Positions 22,194 through 33,326 are shown, counted from the stretch's first letter. The stretch: 64,000 nt of DNA from Photobacterium iliopiscarium (GCF_003026395.1 NZ_PYOO01000014.1:1-64000); one strand, 5' to 3'. Notes: a model not told the origin generated them from the letters alone. Translations and numbers: made by a program.

Positions 22194-24431
22194 TTAACCA
22201 TATAAACGCTTAGCTTGTGCAACATCTTTTACTTGTTCAATCCGATTTAACACCCGTCCTAAAACGTCTAAATCTGTTAACTCAAGTTCAAAATCCATGA
22301 TCGACATTTGTTTTTTATAATCAACCCGACTCTTCATGCCTGCAACTTTAACTTTTTCGTTCATCAAGGTGTTGGTCAATTCTTTAAGTAAACCATTACG
22401 CTCTGACGCTGTTACACGAACAGTAATAGTATAATTACCAATAAAACCACCCCCCCAAACCGTATCAATGATCCGTTCAGGCGCATGATGACGCAGTTCT
22501 TCCAACTGTTCACAATCATGACGGTGAACAGAAATACCCCGACCTTGAGTAACAAAGCCTTGAATATCATCGCCAGGAATAGGCTGACAACAACGCGCTA
22601 AGTGAGTCATTAAATTATCAACCCCCTCAACCACCACTGAATCTCGACGCGGCTTCTTGGTTGTATGGGATGCTTTTTCACTTGCTTCAGATAGCTTATC
22701 AAGCAATTGCTGATCTTCTTCTTCCGCTGTTGGTTTATTAATCAACGCATTAATATGATTAATAATTTGGTTTATCCGCAGATCACCACTACCAATTCCG
22801 GCATACAACTCTTCTGGCGAATTAACATTAAAGCGTTTACTGGCGTAAGAGTGCGCATCTTTTAGCGTTGCGTGGATCTTACTCAGTTCAGCTTCAAGAA
22901 TTTCTTTACCTGCAATTATATTTTTATCACGATCTTGCTTACGGAACCAAGCATGTACCTTGGCACGAGCACGACTTGAAGTGACAAAACCTTGATTTGG
23001 ATTTAACCAATCACGGGAAGGGTTAGGTTCTTTTTGCGTGATAATTTCAACCTGATCCCCCATCTGTAAATGGTAAGTAAAAGGTACAATTCTACCTTCG
23101 ACTTTAGCGCCAATACAACGATGCCCCACTTCTGAGTGAATATGATAAGCAAAGTCTAATGGCGTTGCATTTGATGGCAAATCAACCACGTCACCTTTTG
23201 GGGTAAACGCATAAACACGATCATCAAATACTTGGCTACGTAACTCATCGAGCATTTCACCAGAATCTGACATCTCTTCTTGCCACACCAGTAGCTTGCG
23301 TAACCAGTTTATTTTCTCATCATAAGCAGATTGAGCAACGCCAGAAGCCGCCGGACCCTCTTTGTATTTCCAGTGCGCGGCAACGCCTAATTCAGACTCT
23401 TCATGCATTTGCTTGGTACGAATCTGAATTTCAATCGTTTTGCCTTCAGGACCCAACACTACTGTATGAATCGATTGATAACCATTCGGTTTAGGATTAG
23501 CGACATAATCGTCAAACTCTTTGGGTAAATGACGATATTTAGTGTGCACTACCCCTAATGCGGCATAACAATCTTGCAATTCTTCAGCGACAATACGTAC
23601 TGCACGTACATCAAACAGTTCATCAAATTCTAAGCTCTTCTTCTGCATTTTGCGCCAAATGCTGTAAATATGCTTAGGTCGACCTTGTACTTCTGCACGA
23701 ATATTTGAAACCCGCATTGCGTCAGATAAATCATCGACAAAGTGGGTAATATAACCTTCACGATCAATACGGCGTTCTGAAAGCTGTTTGGCTATTTGCT
23801 TATACACTTCGGGATGCTGATAACGGAAAGCGTAATCTTCAATTTCCCATTTTAATTGCCCAATACCTAATCTATTGGCTAACGGTGCATAAATATTGGC
23901 ACATTCTTGTGCTGCTATACGACGCACCGCATCAGGTTCATTTTTCACTTCACGGAGATTACAAATACGCTCAGCTAACTTGATAACAACACAACGGAAA
24001 TCATCAACCATCGACAACAGCATTCGACGAATACTATCAACTTGTGCTGATTGAGCCGCTTCTTCTGCCGTCGATTTAAGTTGGCTAATAGCGCACATTT
24101 GTTCAACACCTTCTACCAAATGTAGAATAGTGCCGTTGTAATCTTCTTTTACTTGCTCATGGCTATAACAACCCGCTTCAACTAATGGATATAGCATTGC
24201 CGATATTAATGTATCGGCATCCATGCTTAACATCACCAGAATCTCAACCATTTCGCGGCCGCGCCATAACAGCAACGGACCATTATCGTGATCGATAACC
24301 AGTTCCTGACAACGTAGATAAGTTCCTTCTAAACGTCCAAACGTTTTTGCATCCAAACGTAAACTTTCGACCCATGAGGCTAGCTCAAATATCGTGTCTT
24401 GTTTTAGATGTGCTCCACGTACTGCGACCAT
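22194..24431 (-). CDS. relA: (p)ppGpp synthetase RelA
   Basis: RelA senses uncharged tRNA on stalled ribosomes and makes (p)ppGpp. The product is 745 residues from the ATG at 24431 (MVAVRGAH), with AGGA 7 bases upstream. The N-terminal HD hydrolase domain is degenerate: YPLVEAG replaces the HD pair, so it should be synthetase-only. The synthetase domain holds YSIWRKMQKK and ANPKPNGYQSIH. TGS, zinc-finger (ARCCQPIPGD) and ACT domains follow. It lies 48 bases after rlmD, as in E. coli. Confidence 0.98.
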   Translation of the reverse strand: MVAVRGAHLKQDTIFELASWVESLRLDAKTFGRLEGTYLRCQELVIDHDNGPLLLWRGREMVEILVMLSMDADTLISAMLYPLVEAGCYSHEQVKEDYNGTILHLVEGVEQMCAISQLKSTAEEAAQSAQVDSIRRMLLSMVDDFRCVVIKLAERICNLREVKNEPDAVRRIAAQECANIYAPLANRLGIGQLKWEIEDYAFRYQHPEVYKQIAKQLSERRIDREGYITHFVDDLSDAMRVSNIRAEVQGRPKHIYSIWRKMQKKSLEFDELFDVRAVRIVAEELQDCYAALGVVHTKYRHLPKEFDDYVANPKPNGYQSIHTVVLGPEGKTIEIQIRTKQMHEESELGVAAHWKYKEGPAASGVAQSAYDEKINWLRKLLVWQEEMSDSGEMLDELRSQVFDDRVYAFTPKGDVVDLPSNATPLDFAYHIHSEVGHRCIGAKVEGRIVPFTYHLQMGDQVEIITQKEPNPSRDWLNPNQGFVTSSRARAKVHAWFRKQDRDKNIIAGKEILEAELSKIHATLKDAHSYASKRFNVNSPEELYAGIGSGDLRINQIINHINALINKPTAEEEDQQLLDKLSEASEKASHTTKKPRRDSVVVEGVDNLMTHLARCCQPIPGDDIQGFVTQGRGISVHRHDCEQLEELRHHAPERIIDTVWGGGFIGNYTITVRVTASERNGLLKELTNTLMNEKVKVAGMKSRVDYKKQMSIMDFELELTDLDVLGRVLNRIEQVKDVAQAKRLYG

Positions 24432-24479
24432 GTCTCTGTCCTGTTTTCTATTTAATGGCAATAGCAGTCATTGCTATAA

Positions 24480-25820
24480 CTATTTTTTCTGCTTTTTTTG
24501 AGCCTTTACAAATAATGCCATAGATTCTAAATGCCCCGTATTTGGGAACATATCTAACATACCAAGGCGTTCTAACTGATAGCCTTTTTGTAATAACACT
24601 TGGCTATCACGCGCCAATGTTGCGGGATTACATGATACATAAACCACTTTATTCGGTGCTAGCTTAACCACATGACCCATCACTCCAGCAGCACCAGTAC
24701 GTGCTGGATCTAATAAAATTTTATCAAATTGCTCTTGCGCCCACACTAATTTAGTTACGTCTTGCTCTAAATTGGCTTGATAGAAAGTAGCATTATATTG
24801 TGCGTTTGCTTTAGCATTGTCTGTCGCGCGTAAAACCATATCATCAATGCCTTCAACACCAACCACCGCTTTAGCATATTTGGCTAATGGCAGGCTAAAG
24901 TTACCTAAACCACAGAAGAGATCTAACACTCGATCTTGAGGTTGAACGTCTAACCATTCGATAGCTTGTGCAACCATCTTAATGTTGACGTCACGATTAA
25001 CCTGAATAAAGTCTTTCGGTGAAAACGTCAGTTTAAGACCGTCAATATCATAATAAGGTTGGTCACCAGAGCACTGAATAAGTTCATCGGTTTCTGGCGC
25101 TAAAAACAACATCACATTATGTTTAGCAGCAAATGCTTGAATAAGTGCACTGTCGTCAGCATTAAAAGGCGCTAAATGACGAATCAAAACTACACAGCCG
25201 TTATCTGCATAGGTCAATTCAAGATGCCCAATAAAACGACGTCCTTTTAAACTGTTTAATAACTCGCGTAATGGCGCTAATAAATCATTTAATGGTTGGG
25301 CTAATACTGGGCACTCGTTAACATTAACGATGTCATTACTTTGTTTTTTACGGAAACCAAATTGTAACTGACCGTTATTTTCAACACGCACTGCAAAGCG
25401 AGCACAACGACGGTAATGCAATGATTCACTGATGATCGGCGGTTGTTGAATACAATCGGCTTGATCAACAACAGCAAATTTTTCCATCAATTCACCCAGT
25501 GCTTGTTGTTTAGATGCCACTTGAGCTTGATGCGATAAATGCTGTAAATTACAACCACCACACTGGTCATAGATCGCACAATGAGGTTTAATACGGGCAC
25601 TGCTGTCTGAAAGGCGTTTAATCACTTTTGCACGAGCATAATTTTTTTTATCTTCCGTTAACTGCACAACCGCAGTTTCAGTAGGAAGTAAGCCATCAAC
25701 AAAGACAGATTTACCCTGTAGATGACCAATACCAGCACCGAGGTGATCTAAGCGGCTAATCGTAATTTCTTTATGTTTGGTGTCAGTTGTACGTTTTTGA
25801 GGCTTAAAAAAGCGTGCCAT
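24480..25820 (-). CDS. rlmD: 23S rRNA (uracil(1939)-C5)-methyltransferase RlmD
   Basis: RlmD makes m5U1939 in 23S rRNA. It has 446 residues. A TRAM RNA-binding domain is at about 15-70, and cysteines 81, 87 and 90 (with a later NECP Cys) fit the 4Fe-4S cluster. The SAM motif VLDLFCGLGNFSLPLA and the catalytic Cys in VSCNPATLARD complete it. It lies upstream of relA and divergent from barA. Confidence 0.97.
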   Translation of the reverse strand: MARFFKPQKRTTDTKHKEITISRLDHLGAGIGHLQGKSVFVDGLLPTETAVVQLTEDKKNYARAKVIKRLSDSSARIKPHCAIYDQCGGCNLQHLSHQAQVASKQQALGELMEKFAVVDQADCIQQPPIISESLHYRRCARFAVRVENNGQLQFGFRKKQSNDIVNVNECPVLAQPLNDLLAPLRELLNSLKGRRFIGHLELTYADNGCVVLIRHLAPFNADDSALIQAFAAKHNVMLFLAPETDELIQCSGDQPYYDIDGLKLTFSPKDFIQVNRDVNIKMVAQAIEWLDVQPQDRVLDLFCGLGNFSLPLAKYAKAVVGVEGIDDMVLRATDNAKANAQYNATFYQANLEQDVTKLVWAQEQFDKILLDPARTGAAGVMGHVVKLAPNKVVYVSCNPATLARDSQVLLQKGYQLERLGMLDMFPNTGHLESMALFVKAQKKQKK

Positions 25821-25940
25821 AGTGTTTTGCTCACTGTTCAGACATTGAGTATTTGTTGCATAACCCTAGTTTATTTAAACTAGGAATATAGATGGGTGCT
25901 AATTCTCCCACAGAATCGCTTGCTTGTAATTAAGAGAACC

Positions 25941-28727
25941 ATGACCAAATATGGACTTCGTGCCAGGGTCTTTACCCTGACATTAGCACCAACACTGATA
26001 ATCGGCCTGTTATTGAGCGCTTTTTTTACAATGAGTCGCTATCAAGATCTCGAACATCAATTAATTTCGACAGGCACCAGCATCATTGAGCCGTTAGCGA
26101 TTTCGGCTGAATACGGTATGACCGAAAAAAATCGGGAGGCTATTCGACGCCTGATCGGTTACACCCACCGTAAACATTCCGATATTATTCGAAGCATTGC
26201 TGTTTTTACGGATCACAATAAAATTTTTGCGACCTCTAACTTTCACCGTAATTTTGCTTCTTTTATGTATCCAGACGACAAGCCCATTCCACGCTTACTT
26301 GATACTCAGCTCAATGATAATACCCTTATTTTACGCACCCCTATTTTAACTGAAGGCCAATTTGGTTCGAACACCAGTGCCAGCTCATTAGGAAAACCAT
26401 TGGGGTATATTGCAATAGAACTCGATCTTAGTTCATTACGATTACAACAATACCAAGAAGTGTTTACCGCTCTAATGGTATTACTGCTTGGCCTTAGCCT
26501 ATCGTCATTGTTTGCTTATCGATTAATGCAAGATGTCACTCGGCCTATTTCACATATGATCAGTGTTGTTGATAGAATTCGACGAGGTCATCTGGATGTT
26601 CGAATCGAAGGCCAATTATTAGGCGAACTTGATACCCTTAAAAACGGTATTAATGCGATGGCGATTTCACTGTCTGAATATCATATTGAAATGCAGCAAA
26701 GTATTGATCAGGCCACTTCTGATTTACGTGAAACATTAGAACAACTTGAAATTCAAAACGTTGAGTTAGACATAGCCAAAAAACGGGCTCAAGAGGCCGC
26801 GCGAGTTAAATCTGAATTCTTAGCCAACATGTCACACGAATTACGTACCCCACTCAATGGTGTGATTGGCTTTACTCGTCAAATGCTCAAAACCAAGCTC
26901 AATACCAACCAGCAAGATTATCTACTGACAATTGAAAATTCAGCCAATAACCTACTGACGATCATCAACGACATTTTGGACTTCTCAAAACTAGAAGCAG
27001 GTAAATTATTACTGGAAAATATTCCGTTTGATTTCACCGATGCCCTTGATGATGTGATGCGGCTACTTGCCCCAAGTGCGCATGAAAAAGGTTTAGAATT
27101 AACCCTCAAAATTGATACCCGTATACCGCCAGGCTTAATTGGTGATCCACTGCGTATACAACAAGTGGTGACTAACTTAATCGGTAATGCGGTTAAGTTT
27201 ACCGAAACTGGCAATATTGATGTCTCTATAGAACTCAAATCTGAGCATGACAATAATATTGAATTGCAATTTATGGTGCGCGATACCGGTATCGGTATTT
27301 CAGAGCGTCAACAAGCACAATTATTCCAAGCCTTTAGCCAAGCCGATGCCAGTATCTCACGTCGTTATGGTGGTACCGGACTAGGACTTGTGATCACTCA
27401 GAAACTGGTCAGCCAAATGGGAGGACAGGTCAGTCTAAGCAGTCGCCTCCATCAAGGTTCAACCTTCTGGTTCAGTATTCGCATGCATAAAACGGATCTA
27501 CCTGTATCACAACTGATAGATACCTCATCATTAATGGGCAAGAAATTACTGTTAATTGAACCTAATATGCAAGCCGCTTCGGTGGTGCAGCAACGGTTAA
27601 TTAATGCGGGGGTACATGTCACTTACCGCTCAACGATGCCTGATGATATCGAACACCATGATTTTGCTTTACTGTGTTTATCGCCGTGTGAACAACCACC
27701 GACAGCAGTACTGTTTAACCATGTCTTTAAAGCGGAACAAATTGCCGATAAAGTTCTGGTTTGCTTACCAACAACTGAACTAGCATTGTCTGAAAAACTG
27801 ACCAATACCGGGGTTGAAATCTGTCTTGGTAAGCCGATTGCATCACGTAAATTATTTGAAGCGTTGTGTGATAATAATGATGACAATAATGAACCAGAGC
27901 TGCCTGCATTAACGGCACCAGCAGAACCCGTTCAAGCGCTAACAGTAATGGCTGTTGATGATAATCCGGCCAACTTAAAGTTAATTTCCGCCCTATTAGG
28001 CGAGCGCGTTGAAACAGTGATCACCGCCACTGGTGGTAAAAAAGCCGTCGAATATGCCCACCAAAAAGCCTTTGATCTGATCTTTATGGACATTCAAATG
28101 CCAGAAATGGATGGGGTTACTGCCTGCCAAGAAATACACAAAACGAATCTTAATCATAATACGCCAATTATTGCCGTTACCGCCCATGCAATGGCTGGCG
28201 AACGCGAGCGATTAATCAATGCAGGAATGGATGATTACCTCACCAAACCCATTGAAGAGCATATTCTGCAACAAATATTAGCAAAGTGGATCACGCCAAC
28301 TGATCATCATGGTGGCGGATATATTCCAGCACAATACACAACAATCAACATTGTTGAACCACAGCAAGATCCATCAACAACCATTGATAATAGTATTAAT
28401 TTTGATTGGTCATTAGCACTTAAACAAGCGGCAGGTAAAGAAGATTTAGCCCGTGATATGCTACAAATGTTATTAGATTACATGCCTGAAGTAGAACTGC
28501 TAGTCAATGAAGCGCTGGATGGAAAACAAGTCGAGTTGTGGCCGTCAATTCACAAACTTCATGGTAGCTGTGCTTATAGCGGTGTTCCACGTCTAAAATA
28601 CCTTTGCCATACCATTGAAACCGAATTAAAAGCCGATGCGGTAATGGCCGATATTGAACCAGAGTTATTAGAACTTATCGATGAAATGGATCATGTTGTT
28701 AAAGCCTCAAAACAATATCGACGTTAA
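25941..28727 (+). CDS. barA: hybrid sensor histidine kinase BarA
   Basis: BarA is a tripartite membrane kinase that phosphorylates UvrY (VarA/GacA) and so controls the Csr RNAs that sequester CsrA. The product is 928 residues. TM1 is about 10-30, a periplasmic domain follows, TM2 is about 174-194, then HAMP. The H-box FLANMSHELRTP has His299, and the ATPase domain includes GTGLGLVI. The receiver domain has Asp717 in FMDIQMPEMDG, and the Hpt domain has His871 in HKLHGSC. All phosphorelay residues are present. I use the ATG at 25941 rather than a GTG 15 codons upstream. It stands divergent from rlmD. Confidence 0.97.
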   Translation: MTKYGLRARVFTLTLAPTLIIGLLLSAFFTMSRYQDLEHQLISTGTSIIEPLAISAEYGMTEKNREAIRRLIGYTHRKHSDIIRSIAVFTDHNKIFATSNFHRNFASFMYPDDKPIPRLLDTQLNDNTLILRTPILTEGQFGSNTSASSLGKPLGYIAIELDLSSLRLQQYQEVFTALMVLLLGLSLSSLFAYRLMQDVTRPISHMISVVDRIRRGHLDVRIEGQLLGELDTLKNGINAMAISLSEYHIEMQQSIDQATSDLRETLEQLEIQNVELDIAKKRAQEAARVKSEFLANMSHELRTPLNGVIGFTRQMLKTKLNTNQQDYLLTIENSANNLLTIINDILDFSKLEAGKLLLENIPFDFTDALDDVMRLLAPSAHEKGLELTLKIDTRIPPGLIGDPLRIQQVVTNLIGNAVKFTETGNIDVSIELKSEHDNNIELQFMVRDTGIGISERQQAQLFQAFSQADASISRRYGGTGLGLVITQKLVSQMGGQVSLSSRLHQGSTFWFSIRMHKTDLPVSQLIDTSSLMGKKLLLIEPNMQAASVVQQRLINAGVHVTYRSTMPDDIEHHDFALLCLSPCEQPPTAVLFNHVFKAEQIADKVLVCLPTTELALSEKLTNTGVEICLGKPIASRKLFEALCDNNDDNNEPELPALTAPAEPVQALTVMAVDDNPANLKLISALLGERVETVITATGGKKAVEYAHQKAFDLIFMDIQMPEMDGVTACQEIHKTNLNHNTPIIAVTAHAMAGERERLINAGMDDYLTKPIEEHILQQILAKWITPTDHHGGGYIPAQYTTINIVEPQQDPSTTIDNSINFDWSLALKQAAGKEDLARDMLQMLLDYMPEVELLVNEALDGKQVELWPSIHKLHGSCAYSGVPRLKYLCHTIETELKADAVMADIEPELLELIDEMDHVVKASKQYRR

Positions 28728-28774
28728 TGCTAAGTGTATTTAATCGTATGATATTGCCATAAAACAATGGTCAC

Positions 28775-28809
28775 AAAAAAGCGCCAGCTGATAAGGCTCG
28801 CGCTTTTTT
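28775..28809. terminator. terminator between convergent barA and acpS
   Basis: A perfect 10-bp stem, AAAAAAGCGC with GCGCTTTTTT, encloses 15 bases that can pair further (AGC/GCT). T runs on both strands let it serve both barA and acpS. Confidence 0.88.
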
Positions 28810-28846
28810 ATCATCCCATCATCACGATAAGATTAATGTTTAATAT

Positions 28847-29227
28847 TTAATGTTCAATGATCACAGTTGCGACTGCATAACGACGTTCATCGGCAATAGT
28901 CAGGTGCACGTGTTGGCCGCCCATTGCGGTCAATAATACCAATGCTTGCCCAGTAAAAGTCAGTAACGGCTTACCACGCTCATCATTGGTAACGCTAAAA
29001 TCTTGAAAAGACACCCCGCAAGCAATCCCTGTTCCTAACGCTTTTGAGGCGGCTTCTTTAACCGCAAACCGTTTGGCAACAAACCGAGCGCGTAACTTTA
29101 GCCGATAGTATTGTTCAAGTTCAGAGGCTGATAACACTCGCTCGGCAAAGCCATCTCCCGTTCGAGTGAGTACCTTTTCAATCCGCTCAATTTCAACGAT
29201 ATCAGTCCCTAAACCTAAAATAGCCAT
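28847..29227 (-). CDS. acpS: holo-[acyl-carrier-protein] synthase
   Basis: AcpS transfers phosphopantetheine from CoA to acyl carrier protein. It has 126 residues, with the metal-binding Asp9 in [12 protein letters not shown] and the [14 protein letters not shown] motif near 55-68. Its start overlaps the pdxJ stop by one base. It is the last gene of the rpoE-to-acpS cluster. Confidence 0.97.
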   Translation of the reverse strand: MAILGLGTDIVEIERIEKVLTRTGDGFAERVLSASELEQYYRLKLRARFVAKRFAVKEAASKALGTGIACGVSFQDFSVTNDERGKPLLTFTGQALVLLTAMGGQHVHLTIADERRYAVATVIIEH

Positions 29228-29958
29228 TAGCGACGCGCTTCCTGCATCAATAAACGCATATCAGTGACTGCTTTTTCAAGGCCATCAAACATCGCCCGTC
29301 CCATAATGGAATGGCCGATATTAAGCTCATATAGCTCAGGTAATGCGGCAATAGCTTTAACGTTATGGTAGGTTAAACCGTGTCCAGCATTAACGTTAAT
29401 CCCCAGACTTGCAGCATAGGTTGCTGCCACTGCTATTTTTTCAAGTTCTGCTGCTTGGATTTCTTCCGTTGCCGCATCAGCATAATGACCCGTATGCAAT
29501 TCAATAAATGGTGCACCCGTTGCAAGTGCGGCATCAATCTGGCGCTTATCGGCATCAATAAACAGTGACACTTTAATTCCAGCCGCCGCTAATTTCGTCG
29601 TAGCAGCAGTGATTTTCTCACATTGCCCTGCCACATCTAAGCCGCCTTCAGTGGTTAACTCTTCACGCTTTTCAGGCACTAAGCACACATATTCTGGTTG
29701 TGTCTCTAACGCAATCGCCACCATTTCATCAGTGACTGCCATTTCTAAGTTCATCCGTGTTTGCAATGTTTCTCGTAAAATTCGAACATCACGATCTTTA
29801 ATATGGCGACGATCTTCACGCAAATGTACGGTAATACCATCAGCACCAGCACGCTCTGCCACTTCTGCGGCATGCACTGGATCGGGGTAACGCGTACCAC
29901 GGGCATTACGTAACGTTGCAATATGATCGATATTAATACCCAGTAGAATGTTGTTCAT
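29227..29958 (-). CDS. pdxJ: pyridoxine 5'-phosphate synthase
   Basis: PdxJ condenses 1-deoxy-D-xylulose 5-phosphate with 3-amino-2-oxopropyl phosphate to make pyridoxine 5'-phosphate. It has 243 residues with the N-terminal [17 protein letters not shown], the [12 protein letters not shown] segment, and [10 protein letters not shown] near 205. It overlaps recO by 4 bases (ATGA) and acpS by 1. Confidence 0.98.
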   Translation of the reverse strand: MNNILLGINIDHIATLRNARGTRYPDPVHAAEVAERAGADGITVHLREDRRHIKDRDVRILRETLQTRMNLEMAVTDEMVAIALETQPEYVCLVPEKREELTTEGGLDVAGQCEKITAATTKLAAAGIKVSLFIDADKRQIDAALATGAPFIELHTGHYADAATEEIQAAELEKIAVAATYAASLGINVNAGHGLTYHNVKAIAALPELYELNIGHSIMGRAMFDGLEKAVTDMRLLMQEARR

Positions 29959-30665
29959 TTTCTGATACTCCTTGTTCGAGGGAGAAACAATTCCCGACTT
30001 TTTAATGGCTTTGAGCCAAGATACGGCTTTAAGGCCATCCTTGTAAAGCGTTTCGCCGCACGAAGTTGTTCAGGAGTTTCAAAGCATCTCGCTGCAATCG
30101 CTTTTAATTCATCACCTCGAAAAGTCAGTTGGGTTATTTTCATTGAGGCAATAAAACCACGCTGTTCGCGATAGTTATAGGTCATGCGATCATCCACCGC
30201 TAATCCACTGCCTGCGCAATGCAAAAAATCGATACCGTAACCAAGATGATGTAATAAGGCGAGTTCAAAACGACGCAATGCTGGCTCTGGATTATCCGCT
30301 TGTGCAAGCTCTCGTAACACATTCAAATAATCAAGAAACAACACCGGATAAGGGGTGTGATTTTCTAATACTCGCGCAAGGACTTCATTAACGTACATCG
30401 CGGAATATAAAATATAACTGCGCAGTGGCAAGCCGATACTGATAGGTTCAGCATGGGTGAGAACAGGCATACTCCCTTTACCACTCCACTTCATAAACAA
30501 TGGCGTGAAAGGTTGTAATGTGCCTTTAAGATTAGAACGCTTACGACGCGCCCCTTTTGCTAATAGGGTAAGACGGCCATAATCCTCGCTAAACACATCG
30601 AGGATCAGGCTCGTCTCACTATAATGACGATAATGAAGGACAAAACAACGCTGTAAGCCCTCCAT
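29955..30665 (-). CDS. recO: DNA repair protein RecO
   Basis: RecO works with RecF and RecR to load RecA on SSB-coated gaps. It has 236 residues: an N-terminal OB-fold with [19 protein letters not shown] and a helical C-terminal half. No zinc-type Cys cluster is apparent. It lies 8 bases after era and overlaps pdxJ. Confidence 0.95.
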   Translation of the reverse strand: MEGLQRCFVLHYRHYSETSLILDVFSEDYGRLTLLAKGARRKRSNLKGTLQPFTPLFMKWSGKGSMPVLTHAEPISIGLPLRSYILYSAMYVNEVLARVLENHTPYPVLFLDYLNVLRELAQADNPEPALRRFELALLHHLGYGIDFLHCAGSGLAVDDRMTYNYREQRGFIASMKITQLTFRGDELKAIAARCFETPEQLRAAKRFTRMALKPYLGSKPLKSRELFLPRTRSIRK

Positions 30666-30673
30666 TATTTTCC

Positions 30674-31579
30674 TTATAGATCGTCAATGTAACCTAAGCT
30701 GCGCAATGCACGTTCGTCATCTGCCCAACCTGATTTCACTTTAACCCAAAGTTCTAGATACACTTTACGTTCAAATAATTTTTCCATATCTAAACGGGCT
30801 TCACGGCCAATCACTTTGATCTTATCGCCGCCTTTACCGATCACCATTTTCTTCTGGCCATTACGCTCAACCAGAATCAAACCATTGATATCAAAACCAT
30901 TAGTTTGAGGATTGAAATCAAAACGCTCAATTTCAACCGTAACAGAATAAGGTAATTCTTCACCCGTAAAGCGCATTAGTTTTTCACGAATAATTTCTGA
31001 CGCCATAAAGCGTTGAGAACGATCCGTTACATACTCTTCAGGGAAATAGTAAACACTTTCAGGTAAATGTTGACGTACAATTTTTTCAACCGTGTCTATA
31101 TTGGTCCCTTTCTTTGCCGAAATAGGCACAACATCAACAAACGGCATTTTTTCAGCTAATGCCTCAAGATGAGGAAATAGCTCGTGTTTTTCTTTAATAT
31201 TGTCGACTTTGTTGATCAATAGTACTGTCGGTAGCCCATTTTTTATAAGCTTATTCAGTACCATCTCATCATCGGCAGTCCACATCGTGCCATCAACAAG
31301 AAATAACACCAATTCAACATCGGTTAATGAACTGCTAGCAGCACGGTTCATTAAGCGGTTAATTACGCGCTTTTCTTCAATGTGCAAACCTGGAGTATCA
31401 ATATAAACAGCTTGATATCCATCACGAGTGTCAACACCCATGATACGGTGACGTGTCGTTTGCGGTTTACGTGAAGTGATAGACAGTTTTTGTCCCACTA
31501 AACGGTTAAGCAAGGTTGATTTTCCGACGTTCGGTCGACCAACGATGGCAATAAAGCCACAATGTTGTTTATCTGTCAT
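30674..31579 (-). CDS. era: GTPase Era
   Basis: Era is an essential GTPase for 30S ribosome assembly that binds the 16S rRNA 3' end. It has 301 residues. G1 GRPNVGKS is at 14-21, G3 DTPGLH is near 61, and G4 NKVD is near 124. The C-terminal KH domain carries [15 protein letters not shown]. Its ATG overlaps the rnc stop by 4 bases. Confidence 0.98.
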   Translation of the reverse strand: MTDKQHCGFIAIVGRPNVGKSTLLNRLVGQKLSITSRKPQTTRHRIMGVDTRDGYQAVYIDTPGLHIEEKRVINRLMNRAASSSLTDVELVLFLVDGTMWTADDEMVLNKLIKNGLPTVLLINKVDNIKEKHELFPHLEALAEKMPFVDVVPISAKKGTNIDTVEKIVRQHLPESVYYFPEEYVTDRSQRFMASEIIREKLMRFTGEELPYSVTVEIERFDFNPQTNGFDINGLILVERNGQKKMVIGKGGDKIKVIGREARLDMEKLFERKVYLELWVKVKSGWADDERALRSLGYIDDL

Positions 31580-32250
31580 GATTCCAACTGATTAAGTGCA
31601 ATTTCTGCTGCTGCCTGCTCTGCCTTGCGCCGGCTGCCGCCTTTACCGATTACAGGTTCATCCAAACCTGTGACATCACACTGTACAGTGAACTCTTGGT
31701 TATGAGCTTCACCTTGTACCTTAGTTACAGTATATGCAGGTAATGGTAAACGGCGACCCTGAAGGCATTCTTGCAGGCGTGTTTTTGGATCTTTTTGGTT
31801 GATGCCAGGTTCAATTGTATCAAGACGTGATTTATACCAAGCCAATACGACTTGACGCACTGTCTCAACATCACTATCTAGATAAACCGCGCCAATGATT
31901 GCTTCAACACAGTCAGCCAGAATAGAATCACGACGGAAACCGCCACTTTTCAATTCACCTGGACCTAATAGTAAGTAGTCGCCTAGTTCGAACTCACGTC
32001 CTAACTCTGCCAATGTCTTACCACGGACTAGTGTTGCACGCATTCGGCTCATATCACCTTCATCCACAAAAGGAAAACGGTGATATAAGTCATCAGCAAC
32101 AACAAAACTTAAAATAGAATCGCCTAAAAATTCTAGGCGCTCATTGTGGGTGCCATTAGCACTGCGGTGTGTCAGTGCTAATGTCATCAACTCAGAGCTA
32201 TTAAATTGGTAGCCTAGCTTACGCTGCAGCCTATTCGCTGGAGTTGTCAT
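31576..32250 (-). CDS. rnc: ribonuclease III
   Basis: RNase III cuts double-stranded RNA in rRNA precursors and mRNA leaders. It has 224 residues. The signature [11 protein letters not shown] is at 37-47 with catalytic Glu and Asp, a second acidic site is [13 protein letters not shown], and a C-terminal double-stranded RNA-binding domain starts near 155. The rnc-era-recO order is standard. Confidence 0.98.
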   Translation of the reverse strand: MTTPANRLQRKLGYQFNSSELMTLALTHRSANGTHNERLEFLGDSILSFVVADDLYHRFPFVDEGDMSRMRATLVRGKTLAELGREFELGDYLLLGPGELKSGGFRRDSILADCVEAIIGAVYLDSDVETVRQVVLAWYKSRLDTIEPGINQKDPKTRLQECLQGRRLPLPAYTVTKVQGEAHNQEFTVQCDVTGLDEPVIGKGGSRRKAEQAAAEIALNQLES

Positions 32251-32265
32251 TTTCTCTCGATTATT

Positions 32266-33165
32266 TTATTTAATGCTACCGATACGATTAAAACGTACGC
32301 CGGTAGGGATCCAAGATGGAAGAAAACTATCAGGCTTGCGATCAAAATCAAAGCTCATCCAAATAGCAACTGCCTTGCCGACTAAATTCGCTTCTGGTAC
32401 AAAACCCCAGTAACGACTGTCAGCACTATTGTCACGGTTGTCACCCATAACAAAATATTCACCTTTTGGTACAATCCACTCACCGATCCCTGGACGCGGT
32501 ACATAAGCCATGCGGTTATCTCGTCGCGATGGATTGATCAGAATATGATGATTTATATCACCAAGGTGTTCGTTATACTCAATGAGATGCGTCATACCTT
32601 GAGTAAAATCACTTTCTTGCATGTCTGTTAATTTAACAGGTTTACAGACAGAAGTGCCTTGTGGCTGAATACATAATTTTTTATCAACGCTATAACGGAT
32701 CAAATCACCTGGCAAACCAACAACACGTTTAATGTAATCAATTGTAGGGTTTGGTGGATAACGGAAGACAATCACATCACCACGTTTAGGCTCACCAGTA
32801 TTTAAAAATTTATGGTCAAAAACAGGATCTCGAAGACCGTAAGCAAATTTTTGAACAAGAATAAAATCGCCAACATACAAGGTTGGTAGCATTGATTTAG
32901 ATGGAATTTGAAACGGCTCATAAATAAATGAACGGAAGATCATGATCAATGCAATCACAGGGAACATTGAGCTTGCTGACTCAACCCAACTTGGCTGAGG
33001 CGCAACACGTGCAATTATTTCAGCATCAACTTGACTACCGGCTTTTTCAGCGGCGGCTGCAATTTTAAATTGTCGCTTTGGTGCCCATAGAAATTTATCT
33101 AGCGCCCAAATAATACCAGTAAAGATCGTCGCTAAGACCAGTATTATTGAAAATGTATTTGCCAT
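32266..33165 (-). CDS. lepB: signal peptidase I
   Basis: LepB removes signal peptides from exported proteins at the inner membrane. The product is 299 residues from the ATG at 33165, with AAGGGA just upstream; 11 open codons further up look spurious. TM1 is about 3-22 and TM2 about 66-82. The catalytic Ser91 lies in PSKSMLPTL and Lys146 in DYIKRVVG, and MGDNRDNSADSR is conserved. It is shorter than E. coli LepB (324), as is usual in Vibrionaceae. Confidence 0.97.
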   Translation of the reverse strand: MANTFSIILVLATIFTGIIWALDKFLWAPKRQFKIAAAAEKAGSQVDAEIIARVAPQPSWVESASSMFPVIALIMIFRSFIYEPFQIPSKSMLPTLYVGDFILVQKFAYGLRDPVFDHKFLNTGEPKRGDVIVFRYPPNPTIDYIKRVVGLPGDLIRYSVDKKLCIQPQGTSVCKPVKLTDMQESDFTQGMTHLIEYNEHLGDINHHILINPSRRDNRMAYVPRPGIGEWIVPKGEYFVMGDNRDNSADSRYWGFVPEANLVGKAVAIWMSFDFDRKPDSFLPSWIPTGVRFNRIGSIK

Positions 33166-33230
33166 GTTATCCCTTAGGTTTAACGCAACTAACGCCAACG
33201 GTTAGTTTATTAGGTCTACTTTAAAACGTC

Positions 33231-33252
33231 TAAGTATCTAAGTATCTAAGTA
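33231..33252. repeat. short tandem repeat TAAGTATC
   Basis: TAAGTATC occurs twice in tandem followed by TAAGTA, between lepA and lepB and next to the hairpin at 33255-33291. Such a tract could vary by slippage. Confidence 0.7.
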
Positions 33253-33254
33253 AA

Positions 33255-33291
33255 AGAAAGTGCTATTTAACGAATTAAATAAGCACTTTCT
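33255..33291 (-). terminator. hairpin between lepA and lepB
   Basis: AGAAAGTGCT plus ATTTAA pairs with its reverse complement apart from one bulged base, a stem of about 16 bp around a 4-base loop. On the minus strand the following bases are only moderately T-rich. It may attenuate lepA transcription before lepB, or stabilise the mRNA. Confidence 0.5.
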
Positions 33292-33326
33292 AATGATATA
33301 TCTAGACAATTATAAACAAAGAAAGA

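Noticed and set aside
24270..24330. AAGTTCC near 24313 as a sigma-E -35
   Set aside because: It lies inside relA coding sequence and has no matching -10 at the right distance.
26918..27253. Antisense frames inside barA
   Set aside because: They mirror strong barA kinase-domain coding and lack start signals.
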